DNA of 64,000 bases from DAITBA01 sp036824005 (GTDB lineage: Bacteria > Pseudomonadota > Gammaproteobacteria > Burkholderiales > Rhodocyclaceae): the NCBI GenBank assembly GCA_036824005.1, contig DAITBA010000016.1:1-64000 (forward strand). The letters are read 5' to 3'. Under the pieces are notes generated by a model that saw only the letters and a program-made list of their open reading frames with translations, had not been told where the DNA came from and did no database searches. Every line of letters starts with the position of its first letter. The first letter of the stretch is position 1. Positions 44,152-52,594 of this stretch are shown piece by piece. A program made the translations under genes and the position numbers.

Positions 44152-44649
44152 ATGGGACTGTCGCGCAAATGGTGGCTGGGCGCGGCGCTGCTGGCGACGG
44201 TGGCGGCGGCGCTGCTGGTCGAGCCGGGCGATGACGACGTGATTCCGGCCCGGGCGGCGCGCAAGCCATCGGCCGAGCGCGTGCCGGCGAATGCCGCGGA
44301 CGCCGGCGCACCGAAACAGCGCAGCGACGCCGCGGTGATCAGTCTGCGCCGGGGCGAATACGCCAGCGAGGCGGACAATCCGTTTCCCAGCCACAGCTGG
44401 CAGCCGCCACCCCCGCCACCGCCCAAGCCGCCAGCGCCGAGCGCGCCGCCGCTGCCGTTCACCTACGTTGGCAAGCTGCTCGACGGCGACAAGACATTGG
44501 TATTCCTCGCGCAGCAGCAGCGCAACCTGGTCGTGAAGCAGGGGGACACCATCGATAACACATATCGCGTCGAGCAGGTGACGCAGAACAGCGTCGAGTT
44601 CGTGTACCTGCCGTTGAAGCAGAAGCAATCCATGACCTTCGGAAGATGA
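44152..44649 (+). CDS. PilP/GspC-like periplasmic linker protein
   Basis: 165 residues: N-terminal membrane or signal segment (WWLGAALLATVAAALLV), a disordered region with a proline run (seven consecutive Pro near residue 87), then a small beta domain (PFTYVGKLLDGDKTLVFLAQQ...VKQGDTIDNTYRVEQVTQNSVEF). This is the HR-like domain shared by PilP and GspC, which docks on the secretin. Its coding end is the last before the CACCAAGGA repeat and the secretin. Confidence 0.75.
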   Translation: MGLSRKWWLGAALLATVAAALLVEPGDDDVIPARAARKPSAERVPANAADAGAPKQRSDAAVISLRRGEYASEADNPFPSHSWQPPPPPPPKPPAPSAPPLPFTYVGKLLDGDKTLVFLAQQQRNLVVKQGDTIDNTYRVEQVTQNSVEFVYLPLKQKQSMTFGR

Positions 44650-44676
44650 CAAATGAAGCACAAAGAAGCGGATCAC

Positions 44677-44814
44677 CACCAAGGGCACCAAGGACACCAA
44701 GGACACCAAGGAAACTCAGATGTCTCGTGCGCTGGTGCTGGCGATCGGGCGGGCCGGGGGACTTCTCTCGGCAACCATCCGTCATTCTTGGCGTGCTTGA
44801 CGTCCTTGGTTGTA
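44677..44814. repeat. CACCAAGGA tandem repeat with degenerate return arm, upstream of the secretin gene
   Basis: Four tandem 9-base units (CACCAAGGG, then CACCAAGGA three times) at 44677-44712. A degenerate complementary arm (CTTGGCGTG, CTTGACGTC, CTTGGTTGT) lies at 44788-44814, also with 9-base spacing. The spacer is about 75 bases. It occupies most of the 182-base gap between the PilP-like and secretin genes. The same unit recurs at 58431. Confidence 0.8.
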
Positions 44815-44831
44815 CGAACGGGGTTTCTACG

Positions 44832-47165
44832 ATGAGCAGCGCGAAGCCAACCACGTGGCGGGTTGCCACCTTTGTCCGATTCGGCACGGCGCTGTGCGCC
44901 TGTCTGTTGCTTGCTGCCTGCGCCACCAATCCGGCGCTCCAGGAAAGCCGGCAACTCGTCGCCCAAGGCCAGCACGACGCGGCGCTGGCGCGTATGGAGC
45001 AGGCGCTGCGCGAGTATCCCGACAACCGCGAGTTGCGCGCCTACTACCTGCGGCAGCGCGATCTCGTCGTCGCCCAGACCCTGGCGCAGGCCGATTCCGC
45101 GCGTACTGCCGGCCAGCGGGCCGAGGCGGAAGCAGCCTATCAGCGTGTGTTGAGACTGGATGCCAGCAACGGCCGCGCCCGTGCCGGTCTTGTACTGCTC
45201 GCGGCCGGGCCGCGTCATGACGCGATGGTGCGCGAGGCCGAGTCGTCACTGAAGGCGGGCGACGCCGCCGGCGCAGAAGCGAAGCTGCGCGCCGTGCTGA
45301 CGGAGAACCCGGCCCACGCCGGCGCCCGCGAGCTGCTGCGCCAGCTTCAGGAAAGCAGCGCCAAGGCGAAACCGGCGGCGCAGGCGCTCAAAGGCCCGTT
45401 CAGTCAGCCGATCACGCTGGAGTTCCGCGACGCCAATCTGAAGCAGGTGTTTGAGGTCATCTCGCGCACCTCGGGCGTCAACTTCGTCTTCGACAAGGAC
45501 GTGCGTCCGGACATCAAGGTGACGATTTTCGTGCGCAACACCAGCATCGACGACGTCATCAAGCTGATCCTCGCCACCAACCAGCTCGAGCGCAAGCTGC
45601 TGAACGAGAACACCGTGCTCGTCTATCCCAACACCGCGGCCAAGGCCAAGGAATACCAGGAGCTGGTGGTGCGCAGCTTCTTCCTCGCCAACACCGACGC
45701 CAAACAGGCGCTGACGCTGGTGAAGTCGATGGTGAAGAGCCGCGACGTGTTCATCGACGAGAAGCTGAACCTGCTGGTGATGCGCGATACCGCCGAGGCG
45801 GTGCGTCTGGCCGAGCGTCTGCTGGAATCCCTGGATCTGGCCGAGCCGGAGGTGATGCTCGAGGTCGAGGTCATGGAGGTGAGCCGGAACAAGCTGCAGG
45901 AGCTGGGCCTGCGCTATCCCGACCAGATCAGCTACGGCCTGCTCACGCCCACCACGACCAGCACCGTCATCACCACCACGGGCACCCAGACCACGACCAA
46001 CCTGGGCGGCACCATCGCGCCGGGCTTCATCAACCTGCGCGAGCGCGCGGCGACGATTCCCTTCGTCGCCAATCCCGGCCTGATCCTCAACCTGCGCAGC
46101 GAGGCCGGCGACAGCAACCTGCTGGCCAATCCGCGCATCCGCGTCAAGAACAAAGAGAAAGCCAAGGTGCATATCGGCGAGAAGCTGCCGGTATTCACCA
46201 CTACCTCCACCGCCAACGTCGGCGTTTCGGCTTCGGTGAGCTACCTGGACGTTGGGTTAAAGCTCGACGTGGAGCCGCTGGTCAGCCTCGAGGACGAGGT
46301 CTCGATCAAGATCGGCCTGGAGGTGAGCAGCGTCGTGCGCGAGGTGCCCGGGCCGCAGCAGTCGCTTGCCTATCAGGTCGGCACGCGCAGCGCGGCGACG
46401 ACGCTGCGGCTGCGCAACGGCGAAACCCAGGTGCTGGCCGGACTCATCAACGACGAGGAGCGCAGCAGCGCCAACAAGGTGCCGGGGCTGGGGGACATTC
46501 CCGTTCTCGGCAGGCTGTTCTCCAGCCAGAAGGACAGCGCCAACAAGACGGAGATCGTCCTACTGATCACGCCGCGCATCCTGCGCAACGTCGCGCGCCC
46601 CGAGGCGGTGGCGGCGCTCGTGCCGTCGGGAACCGATGCCGCCGTGGGCGCGCCGCCCTTGCGTTTGCAGGCTACCGCGCCGCGCAGCCTGGGGTTGTCG
46701 TCCTCATCCCCCGGCGGCCCTGGTGCAGGCGTGCCTCTGGGTGCGGCATTGTCGCCCGGCATCGTACCCGCAGCCAGCGAGCCGGCTGAGGCGCGCGCGC
46801 CGGCGCCCGGGAGCACGCTGCCGCAACTTGGCTTGGTCACGCCGGCGCAGGCCAAGCTGGGCAGCGAAGTCGAGGTGATTGCGAATCTGGTCGCCGCGGC
46901 GGGCGCGCGTGGCGGCGAGGTCGAACTGGTCTACGACCCGACGGCGCTGGAACTCGTCGGCGGCAAGGGCGCGCCGGGACGCGCCGCGGTCGAGTTGCTG
47001 CCGGTCGAAGGCGTCGGCCTGGTCGGGCAGGCGCGCTTCAAGGTCGTCGCCAAGGCCGCCGGCAGCACCGTGCTCGAAGTGGCGTCGGTGCAGGCAACGG
47101 ACGCCGCCGGCGCGCGGCTGGTGGTCAATCCACCGGAACCGCAGCCGCTCAACATGGTGCCGTGA
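44832..47165 (+). CDS. gspD: Secretin (GspD/PilQ type) lipoprotein with TPRs and a C-terminal cohesin-like domain
   Basis: 777 residues. Signal peptide with lipobox LAAC (Cys30), so it can self-target to the outer membrane. TPR-like helices at about 30-175, then secretin N-domains (ITLEFRDANLKQVFEVISRT; SFFLANTDAKQALTLVKSMV), then the pore domain at about 380-590 (VMLEVEVMEVSRNKLQELG, VPGLGDIPVLGRLFSS, EIVLLITPRIL). After a Pro/Ala linker, residues about 670-777 form a cohesin-like beta domain (GSEVEVIANLVAAAG...ELVYDPTALELVG). TPRs and cohesin are absent from classical GspD. ATG 44832 is chosen for the signal peptide; the longer frame reads through the repeat. Confidence 0.92.
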   Translation: MSSAKPTTWRVATFVRFGTALCACLLLAACATNPALQESRQLVAQGQHDAALARMEQALREYPDNRELRAYYLRQRDLVVAQTLAQADSARTAGQRAEAEAAYQRVLRLDASNGRARAGLVLLAAGPRHDAMVREAESSLKAGDAAGAEAKLRAVLTENPAHAGARELLRQLQESSAKAKPAAQALKGPFSQPITLEFRDANLKQVFEVISRTSGVNFVFDKDVRPDIKVTIFVRNTSIDDVIKLILATNQLERKLLNENTVLVYPNTAAKAKEYQELVVRSFFLANTDAKQALTLVKSMVKSRDVFIDEKLNLLVMRDTAEAVRLAERLLESLDLAEPEVMLEVEVMEVSRNKLQELGLRYPDQISYGLLTPTTTSTVITTTGTQTTTNLGGTIAPGFINLRERAATIPFVANPGLILNLRSEAGDSNLLANPRIRVKNKEKAKVHIGEKLPVFTTTSTANVGVSASVSYLDVGLKLDVEPLVSLEDEVSIKIGLEVSSVVREVPGPQQSLAYQVGTRSAATTLRLRNGETQVLAGLINDEERSSANKVPGLGDIPVLGRLFSSQKDSANKTEIVLLITPRILRNVARPEAVAALVPSGTDAAVGAPPLRLQATAPRSLGLSSSSPGGPGAGVPLGAALSPGIVPAASEPAEARAPAPGSTLPQLGLVTPAQAKLGSEVEVIANLVAAAGARGGEVELVYDPTALELVGGKGAPGRAAVELLPVEGVGLVGQARFKVVAKAAGSTVLEVASVQATDAAGARLVVNPPEPQPLNMVP

Positions 47166-47174
47166 CGGGGGCAC

Positions 47175-47705
47175 ATGGCACTGCCGTGCACCAATGCCAA
47201 CGGCCTGCGGCCGTCGCGGCGCGAACGCCTTGCCGCAAGCAGCGCCGGCTTCACCCTGATCGAGCTGGTCATCACCGTGGCCATCGTTGGCATCCTTGCC
47301 TCCATGGCAGTGCCGTTGGCGGAGCTGTCGATCCAGCGCACCCGCGAGGCGGAGCTGCGCAGCGCCCTGCGCCAGATCCGCGACGGGCTCGACGCCTACA
47401 AGCGGGCGACGGAGGAGGGACGCATCGCCAAGAGCGCGACCGAATCCGGATATCCCAAACGACTGGACGATCTGGTGCTCGGTGTGAACGACGCGAAGAG
47501 CGCAAACAAGAAGGCGGTCTACTTCCTGCGCCGCCTGCCGCGCGACCCGTTCCATCCGGATGCCACCGTTCCTGCCGCCGAGACCTGGGGCAAGCGCAGC
47601 TATGCCAGCCCGCCCGACTCGCCGGCCGAGGGCGAGGACGTGTTCGATGTCTATTCGCTGTCGCCGCGGGTCGGGCTGAACGGCGTGCCCTACCGCCAGT
47701 GGTGA
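47175..47705 (+). CDS. Type II secretion pseudopilin (second in locus)
   Basis: 176 residues. Long 25-residue leader (MALPCTNANGLRPSRR...) before the cleavage site G|FTLIELVITVAIVGILASMA with Glu at +5. Globular part with QIRDGLDAYKRATEEG and the C-terminal VFDVYSLSPRVGLNGVPYRQW, the GxxYxxW ending common to this subfamily. Starts nine bases after the secretin stop and is followed five bases later by another pseudopilin. Confidence 0.88.
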   Translation: MALPCTNANGLRPSRRERLAASSAGFTLIELVITVAIVGILASMAVPLAELSIQRTREAELRSALRQIRDGLDAYKRATEEGRIAKSATESGYPKRLDDLVLGVNDAKSANKKAVYFLRRLPRDPFHPDATVPAAETWGKRSYASPPDSPAEGEDVFDVYSLSPRVGLNGVPYRQW

Positions 47706-47710
47706 GCGAC

Positions 47711-48088
47711 ATGACGCGCGGCCGCGGATTCACTCTCATCGAGCTGCTGGTGGTGCTGGCGATCATCGCCACGTTGCTGACCATTGCCGTGCCGCGCTAT
47801 TTCACCCACGTCGAGCGGGCGAAGGAGGCGACGCTGCGCGAGACCCTGAGCGTCGTGCGCGAGTCCATCGACAAGTTCCACGCCGACACGGGTCGCTTTC
47901 CCGACGAGCTGGAGGAACTGGTGACGAAGCGCTATCTGCGCAAGATCCCCGTCGATCCGGTTACCGGCAGTGCCGAGGGCTGGGTCGTCGTGCCCGTTCC
48001 GAACACCGCCATTCCCGGCAAGATCTACGACATCAAGAGCGGTGCGCCGGGCAACGGGCAGGACGGCACACCCTACGCGGAATGGTGA
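47711..48088 (+). CDS. Type II secretion pseudopilin (third in locus)
   Basis: 125 residues. Short leader MTRGRG|FTLIELLVVLAIIATLLTIA with Glu at +5. Body FHADTGRFPDELEELVTKRYLRKIPVDPVTG and the ending GQDGTPYAEW resemble the previous pseudopilin. ATG 47711 is chosen because a GGTGAG ribosome site precedes it; GTG 47702 in the same frame would overlap the previous stop. Confidence 0.88.
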   Translation: MTRGRGFTLIELLVVLAIIATLLTIAVPRYFTHVERAKEATLRETLSVVRESIDKFHADTGRFPDELEELVTKRYLRKIPVDPVTGSAEGWVVVPVPNTAIPGKIYDIKSGAPGNGQDGTPYAEW

Positions 48089-48726
48089 CGCGGATTGGCG
48101 TTCTGGAGTTGCGAAAACCACCTGACTTGATCGGGGGATGTCGGTGTTCATCTGCGTCATCGGCGGCGTCAAGATTCAGAGCCGCCGAACGCGGATTCAC
48201 CTACCTCGGTCTGCTGTTCGCTGTCGCCGTCATGGGCGTCGTGCTCGCCGGCGCCGGACAGGTCTGGCACACAGCGGCCAAGCGTGAGAAGGAGCGCGAG
48301 CTGCTGTTCGTCGGCAACCAGTACCGCCAGGCGCTGGGGCGCTATTACGAGGCTTCCCCGGGCGCCAAGCAGTATCCCGCCAAGCTCGAAGAGTTGGTCG
48401 AGGACAAGCGCTTTCCCAAGCCGCAGCGGCACCTTCGCAAGCTCTATGCCGATCCCATGACCGGCCACGCGAAGTGGGGGCTGGTGCTTGCCGCCGGGCG
48501 CATCACCGGCGTGCATAGCCTCTCCGAGGACGTGCCGCTCAAAACCGGCAACTTCGCCAAAGTCGACGCCGAGTTCGCCCAGCGCACGCGCTATGTCGAC
48601 TGGCGCTTCGTGCATCGGCCGGATGCCATGCCGGAGGGCACGAGCGGCGCCGCCGCAGAGCCGGACGCCGGTGCGGGGCCCGTTCCGGAGATCGGTTCGT
48701 CGCCGCTGGTTCCGGCAGCGCAGTAG
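48082..48726 (+). CDS. Type II secretion pseudopilin-like protein (fourth), leader overlapping a 9-nt repeat
   Basis: 214 residues from ATG 48082, overlapping the previous gene by seven bases. The prepilin-like site is ERG|FTYLGLLFAVAVMGVVLAGA, lacking Glu at +5 (Leu instead), as in some minor pseudopilins. Body: LLFVGNQYRQALGRYYEASPG, YPAKLEELVEDKRFP, HLRKLYADPMTG. The 38-residue leader is exceptional and includes a stretch (CRCSSASSAA) encoded by an ATCTGCGTC repeat element. Start uncertain; a shorter non-ATG start is possible. Ends with an Ala/Pro/Glu-rich tail. Confidence 0.8.
   Translation: MVTRIGVLELRKPPDLIGGCRCSSASSAASRFRAAERGFTYLGLLFAVAVMGVVLAGAGQVWHTAAKREKERELLFVGNQYRQALGRYYEASPGAKQYPAKLEELVEDKRFPKPQRHLRKLYADPMTGHAKWGLVLAAGRITGVHSLSEDVPLKTGNFAKVDAEFAQRTRYVDWRFVHRPDAMPEGTSGAAAEPDAGAGPVPEIGSSPLVPAAQ
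48141..48167. repeat. 9-nt periodic repeat, ATCTGCGTC type, inside a pseudopilin leader
   Basis: TCGGTGTTC, ATCTGCGTC, ATCGGCGGC: three consecutive 9-base blocks. The core ATCTGCGTCATC is identical to that at 36725. It lies in frame within the leader of the fourth pseudopilin gene. Confidence 0.5.
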
Positions 48727-48921
48727 ATTGCCCGCTGCACGAGCAAGGACGCCGCGGCCGCTGCGCCGTTGCCCCGATTCGTGCGCTTGGCGCGACGCCC
48801 GTGCCCCAGAACGTACATCCGCCTTCGCCACCGGGCGGCGGGCCGTGACGCTGGTCACGGGTTTTCCATGGCACGCAAGCTGCTCAGATCATGTCGTCAC
48901 CAATACCGGAGGAACGACGAC

Positions 48922-49719
48922 ATGAATGCCCAGGCCCTGTTCAGCGGACTCGGAAAACTCGTACAACTCGGCGCCGCCTACGTGCGCCACGTGCAGGCGG
49001 CGAGGGCTGCCGTGGCCGCGCCCGAACAGGGGCTCGCCGAACTCGGCCAGTACCTGCGCGGCCTGAGCGAGTCGGAGCTGTCCGGCTTCAAGGTCAGCGT
49101 CGCACTGGCCGCGCTGCAGGAGAAAATGCCCGCGAGCCGCGAGACCCTGCAGTGGCTCGCCGAACAGGCCGAACTGATTGCCCGAGGGACGCATGCCGCC
49201 GGCGCTGAACCGGCCGCGGAGCAGACGCGCGCCACGGACGATGGGGCTGCCCGTTCGTCGGCCGCGCCATTCACGATCGATGACGCCGACGTCGCCGATC
49301 TGATCGCCCGCGCCGAGGCCCGGTCGGACGCCGGCGCACAACCCCGCGAGCCCGAATTGGCCGCCTTGGCCGCCGTGCTCCGCGACAAGGTTCTTCGCCA
49401 ACAGAGCAATAACTTCGACCGCGACTATTCCGGCGGCTCCTCGTACTCCGAGCGCACGGTGGCCATCTACCTCTACGGCGACGGCAGCTTCCGCTACGAA
49501 ATCACTTCCTTCTCGACGGTATCGGCGGGCGGCATGACGTTCTCTACCCCCGGCAGCCGCCAGCGTTTCGGCGAATGGCAGATCGACCGGGTCGCAGGCC
49601 AGCCCGCACTCGTGCTGAGCGAGGACGGCGAAGTCACAAACTGGTGGCATACCCGCGACGGCGGCACCGGTGTGCAATACCTCGACGGCCAGGCGTGGGA
49701 GCGCTGCCGCATCCGTTGA
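48922..49719 (+). CDS. Protein of unknown function with C-terminal beta domain
   Basis: 265 residues. Good GGAGGAA ribosome site before ATG 48922. N-terminal half helical (LFSGLGKLVQLGAAYVRHVQAAR; LSESELSGFKVSVALAALQ), no signal peptide. An Ala-rich acidic linker follows (about 95-150). The C-terminal 90 residues form a predicted beta sandwich: TVAIYLYGDGSFRYEITSF, RQRFGEWQIDRVAGQPALVL, VQYLDGQAWERCRI, a pattern seen in many uncharacterised bacterial proteins. Downstream of the secretion locus on the same strand, after a 195-base gap; a link to secretion is possible but not shown. Confidence 0.8.
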   Translation: MNAQALFSGLGKLVQLGAAYVRHVQAARAAVAAPEQGLAELGQYLRGLSESELSGFKVSVALAALQEKMPASRETLQWLAEQAELIARGTHAAGAEPAAEQTRATDDGAARSSAAPFTIDDADVADLIARAEARSDAGAQPREPELAALAAVLRDKVLRQQSNNFDRDYSGGSSYSERTVAIYLYGDGSFRYEITSFSTVSAGGMTFSTPGSRQRFGEWQIDRVAGQPALVLSEDGEVTNWWHTRDGGTGVQYLDGQAWERCRIR

Positions 49720-49788
49720 TGCAGCCACAGCTCGCATGGCGCGGCTCCCGCGGACGCATGCGCGGCCGCGGGGCGGGGGCAGGGCGGA

Positions 49789-51900
49789 TCAGTTCGGCAC
49801 GTCGATGGTGCCGTTGCCGTAGTCGATCGTGTCGCCGGCAGCCGGCGTTGCCGAGATGGCCGGCAGGTTGCCGAGCGTGATCGCCGGCGCCGCGCCGGCG
49901 GTGCCACCGCGGGGCGTGGCCCGCACCACCTGGCTCGCCGGCAGCGGCGTGCCGTTCTTCAAGTGGTCGTACATCAGGTTCATCGCCTGGGTGAAGTAGT
50001 AGTGCAGCGGAATGAACCGGTTGTCATAGCCGGCGAATCCGAGGAAGGCATCGAAGTGCTGGCCGTTGGTCACCTCGTAGTAGCGCAGCCCGCTGTGGTC
50101 GCCTTCGACCAGCTTGTTCAGCGCGAAGTAGGGTCGCGAGGTGTGATTGACCGGCACCAGGGCGTCGGCGCGGCCGTGCACGACGATTGCCGGCTTGCCG
50201 CGCAGATGGCCATGGGCGCGAACCTTCGCCACACCCAGACGCACGCGCACCGAGTCCTTGAAGCAATCGTTGCCGGGTGTGGCGGTGATCAGATTGCGCA
50301 GGCACAAGGCGCCGTCGGCGTTGAAGTCCGGCAGACCGTTGGCAGAGATCGAGGCGCCGTCCAGCCTTGGCCCGCCCAGCGAGTTGTTGTTGATGATGTT
50401 GATGCCGTCGGTGGGCGGGATGCCGTTGCCGGTGCCGAAGATGCGCGCCACGTTGGCCGCCGGTGCCGGGATCGGCAGGGTGAACGTCGGACTCGTGGCG
50501 AGCGGATCGGTGGCGCCGAAGCTGAAGCCACAAAGATTGTCGAGCACGCTGAAGCGGCCGTAGGTGTTGGCGTAAGTCACGGCCACCGGCGGTGTAGCGA
50601 AGGCGTAGTGGGAGGCGTGCAGCAGGTCGCTCTCCGCTTCCCAGCCGCCGGCGCGCAGGACCGCCAGCGCTTCGTTGGCCTGCTCGTCAAGCGTTGCGCC
50701 GTTTAGCAGCCCTTGCGCCTTGAGCGCCGCGCAGCGATTGGCCGCGATGGTGGCATTGACCGCAGCCAGCAAGGGCGAGGCAGCCACGGACGCCGCGCGC
50801 GACGCGCAGGGCTGGAACAGGTTGGCGACGGTGAAGTAGTCCAAGATGCCCTTGCCGTGGCTCGCCACCGGCGCACCGCCGCGCAGCACGTGTACCTGTG
50901 GATGCTGCGGCGGCTGCACGTTGGGCTCGGTCACGGCAACGCCGTCGATCAGCCCCTTCCAGTCGGCCTCCGCGGCGCGCAGCGAGGCGCCGCCGCCGTT
51001 GGACACGCTCGAGGCGATGACGATGGTGTTGTGCTTGCGCACCGTCTGGCGGATGACCTCGCCGCGCGAGTTCTTGTCACCGAAGCGCTCGTTGAGCAGG
51101 TAGAAGGCGAACTGGATGGCGTTGAGCACATCCTCGCCCCAGTCCTCTTCCGGGTTCTGCTGCGAGTGGGCGTGCTTGAAGGCGAAGCGGTTGGGCGTGG
51201 CGGCGTTGAACGCCGCCAGCTTGGCCGGATCGACCTTGGCCGTGAAATTCGAGTCCTTGCCCGCTGCGCCGGCAGCCGCGCGCAGGCCGTTGATCAGATT
51301 CACCGTGTCGTTCTGCAGATCGTGGGCGCCGTTGCCCGAGCCCTTGTCGGTGTAGGCGACGGCGCAGCCGCGCTTCAGACCCCACTCGCCGGCGGTGCCA
51401 ATGGCACCATAGACGCCGCGCGAGCCGGAGGAGGGCCCAGCGACGATGCAGGCGTTGGCGGGATCGAAGCCGGCGGGAATCTGCACCATCATGGTGACGT
51501 TCTTCTTCCCGGAACCGTTGTCGGCGAACGCCAGGCATTCCTCGCCGGCGATCGGTCCCTGGCCCGGATTGCCGTTCTTGTCGATGTTCGGTCCATAGAG
51601 CACGCCGAAACCGCCGTTGGTCGTCACGTCCATGACGGCGCGGTAGTTGGTGTGAATGGCGCGCTTGCGCAGCTCCGCCGCCGTCGGGTTGAGCGGATCG
51701 ACGAAGCCCGGCGCGGCGGCGTTCTGGATGCCGGCGGCACCCAGGCCGGCAGTGAGCAGATCGTTGCTCGCGCCGTCGTAGCTCGCGCACAGGATCTGGC
51801 CCTTGACGGACGAGGGCCTGTCGTTGCCGTGGGCTGCTGCCTGGCCAGAAGCCGCCAGGAGCACTGCGAGGACAACGGTTCGGGAAGCGGTGCGATGCAT
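49789..51900 (-). CDS. D-(-)-3-hydroxybutyrate oligomer hydrolase (3HBOH family), exported
   Basis: 703 residues, the normal size of this family, which hydrolyses short 3-hydroxybutyrate oligomers left from polyhydroxybutyrate breakdown. Signal peptide VVLAVLLAASGQAAA with cleavage before HGND. The nucleophile is probably the Ser of SSVSNGGGASLRAA (about residue 300). Further family segments: QILCASYDGASNDLLTAGLG, VAYTDKGSGNGAHDL, GKPAIVVHGRADALVPVNHTSRPY and VTNGQHFDAFLGF with Asp and His. Preceded by GGAGGTC. Convergent with the unknown gene at 48922. As an exported enzyme beside the secretion locus it is a candidate substrate. Confidence 0.9.
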   Translation of the reverse strand: MHRTASRTVVLAVLLAASGQAAAHGNDRPSSVKGQILCASYDGASNDLLTAGLGAAGIQNAAAPGFVDPLNPTAAELRKRAIHTNYRAVMDVTTNGGFGVLYGPNIDKNGNPGQGPIAGEECLAFADNGSGKKNVTMMVQIPAGFDPANACIVAGPSSGSRGVYGAIGTAGEWGLKRGCAVAYTDKGSGNGAHDLQNDTVNLINGLRAAAGAAGKDSNFTAKVDPAKLAAFNAATPNRFAFKHAHSQQNPEEDWGEDVLNAIQFAFYLLNERFGDKNSRGEVIRQTVRKHNTIVIASSVSNGGGASLRAAEADWKGLIDGVAVTEPNVQPPQHPQVHVLRGGAPVASHGKGILDYFTVANLFQPCASRAASVAASPLLAAVNATIAANRCAALKAQGLLNGATLDEQANEALAVLRAGGWEAESDLLHASHYAFATPPVAVTYANTYGRFSVLDNLCGFSFGATDPLATSPTFTLPIPAPAANVARIFGTGNGIPPTDGINIINNNSLGGPRLDGASISANGLPDFNADGALCLRNLITATPGNDCFKDSVRVRLGVAKVRAHGHLRGKPAIVVHGRADALVPVNHTSRPYFALNKLVEGDHSGLRYYEVTNGQHFDAFLGFAGYDNRFIPLHYYFTQAMNLMYDHLKNGTPLPASQVVRATPRGGTAGAAPAITLGNLPAISATPAAGDTIDYGNGTIDVPN

Positions 51901-52156
51901 GCAGACCTCCTTTGGATTTGTTGTTGACTCGATGCAAGGGCGTCATAGCCTGGCCATGCGCGACCGGCCACAACGACAGAATCATACTACTCGTTGTCGC
52001 TCTTCTTCCACCGCCCGGAGGGTCGGGTGATGACCGCGCGCAACGTGCAGTCGGTGCGAGGCTCGGTTAGTATGCGTGGCTGGTTCACGGGGGCGGCGAC
52101 GGGCTGTTCTACTGCTTTGCGGTGAAGTAGACGCCGGGAGCGGTCGCCGCCGACTC

Positions 52157-52594
52157 CTACTTGGTGGCGAGCAGCGTAAACTGGTTGCGCGCCAGCAGCT
52201 TCCTGAAGTCTCGATCGAAGCTGACGAGGCGCTCGCCCAGTTGCGCCACGGCCGCGGATAGCCAGGCATCCGGGACATCGTTGCCACCCAGTTGCCTGTC
52301 CAGACAGAGCTGGCGCAGTTTCGACCACTCCGGACCCAATGGCGCCAGTTGCACGCCGGGCGACGCCAACAGCGCGTCGACGAACGCCACGGCGTCTTCG
52401 ATCGGCGTAGGCATCTTGAAGATCTTCGGGCTGGTAACCAGTCGCAGAAAGCTGGCCAACACCATTGGCATCAGCGTGAATGCCGCGCCCGCCCCGGATG
52501 CGTCAACCGCCTCTTCGATCCAGGCGCGCGCCACGGCATGATGTGGATGATCGGTGCGCGAAGCAGCGACCAGCACGTTGACGTCAGGCGTCAT
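52157..52594 (-). CDS. vapC: PIN-domain toxin VapC
   Basis: 145 residues from ATG 52594 (MTPDVNVLVAAS); ATG 52606 would add four. PIN-domain ribonuclease with the metal-binding acidic residues visible: Asp4 in TPDVNVL, Glu in AWIEEA, Asp in GNDVPDAWLSAAV, Asp in LVSFDRDF. Overlaps the 3' end of vapB, as usual in these toxin-antitoxin pairs. The target RNA is unknown. Confidence 0.9.
   Translation of the reverse strand: MTPDVNVLVAASRTDHPHHAVARAWIEEAVDASGAGAAFTLMPMVLASFLRLVTSPKIFKMPTPIEDAVAFVDALLASPGVQLAPLGPEWSKLRQLCLDRQLGGNDVPDAWLSAAVAQLGERLVSFDRDFRKLLARNQFTLLATK

Noticed and set aside
44677..44712. Short tandem repeat as a possible CRISPR array
   Set aside because: The 9-base units are contiguous with no spacers, and no cas gene is present.
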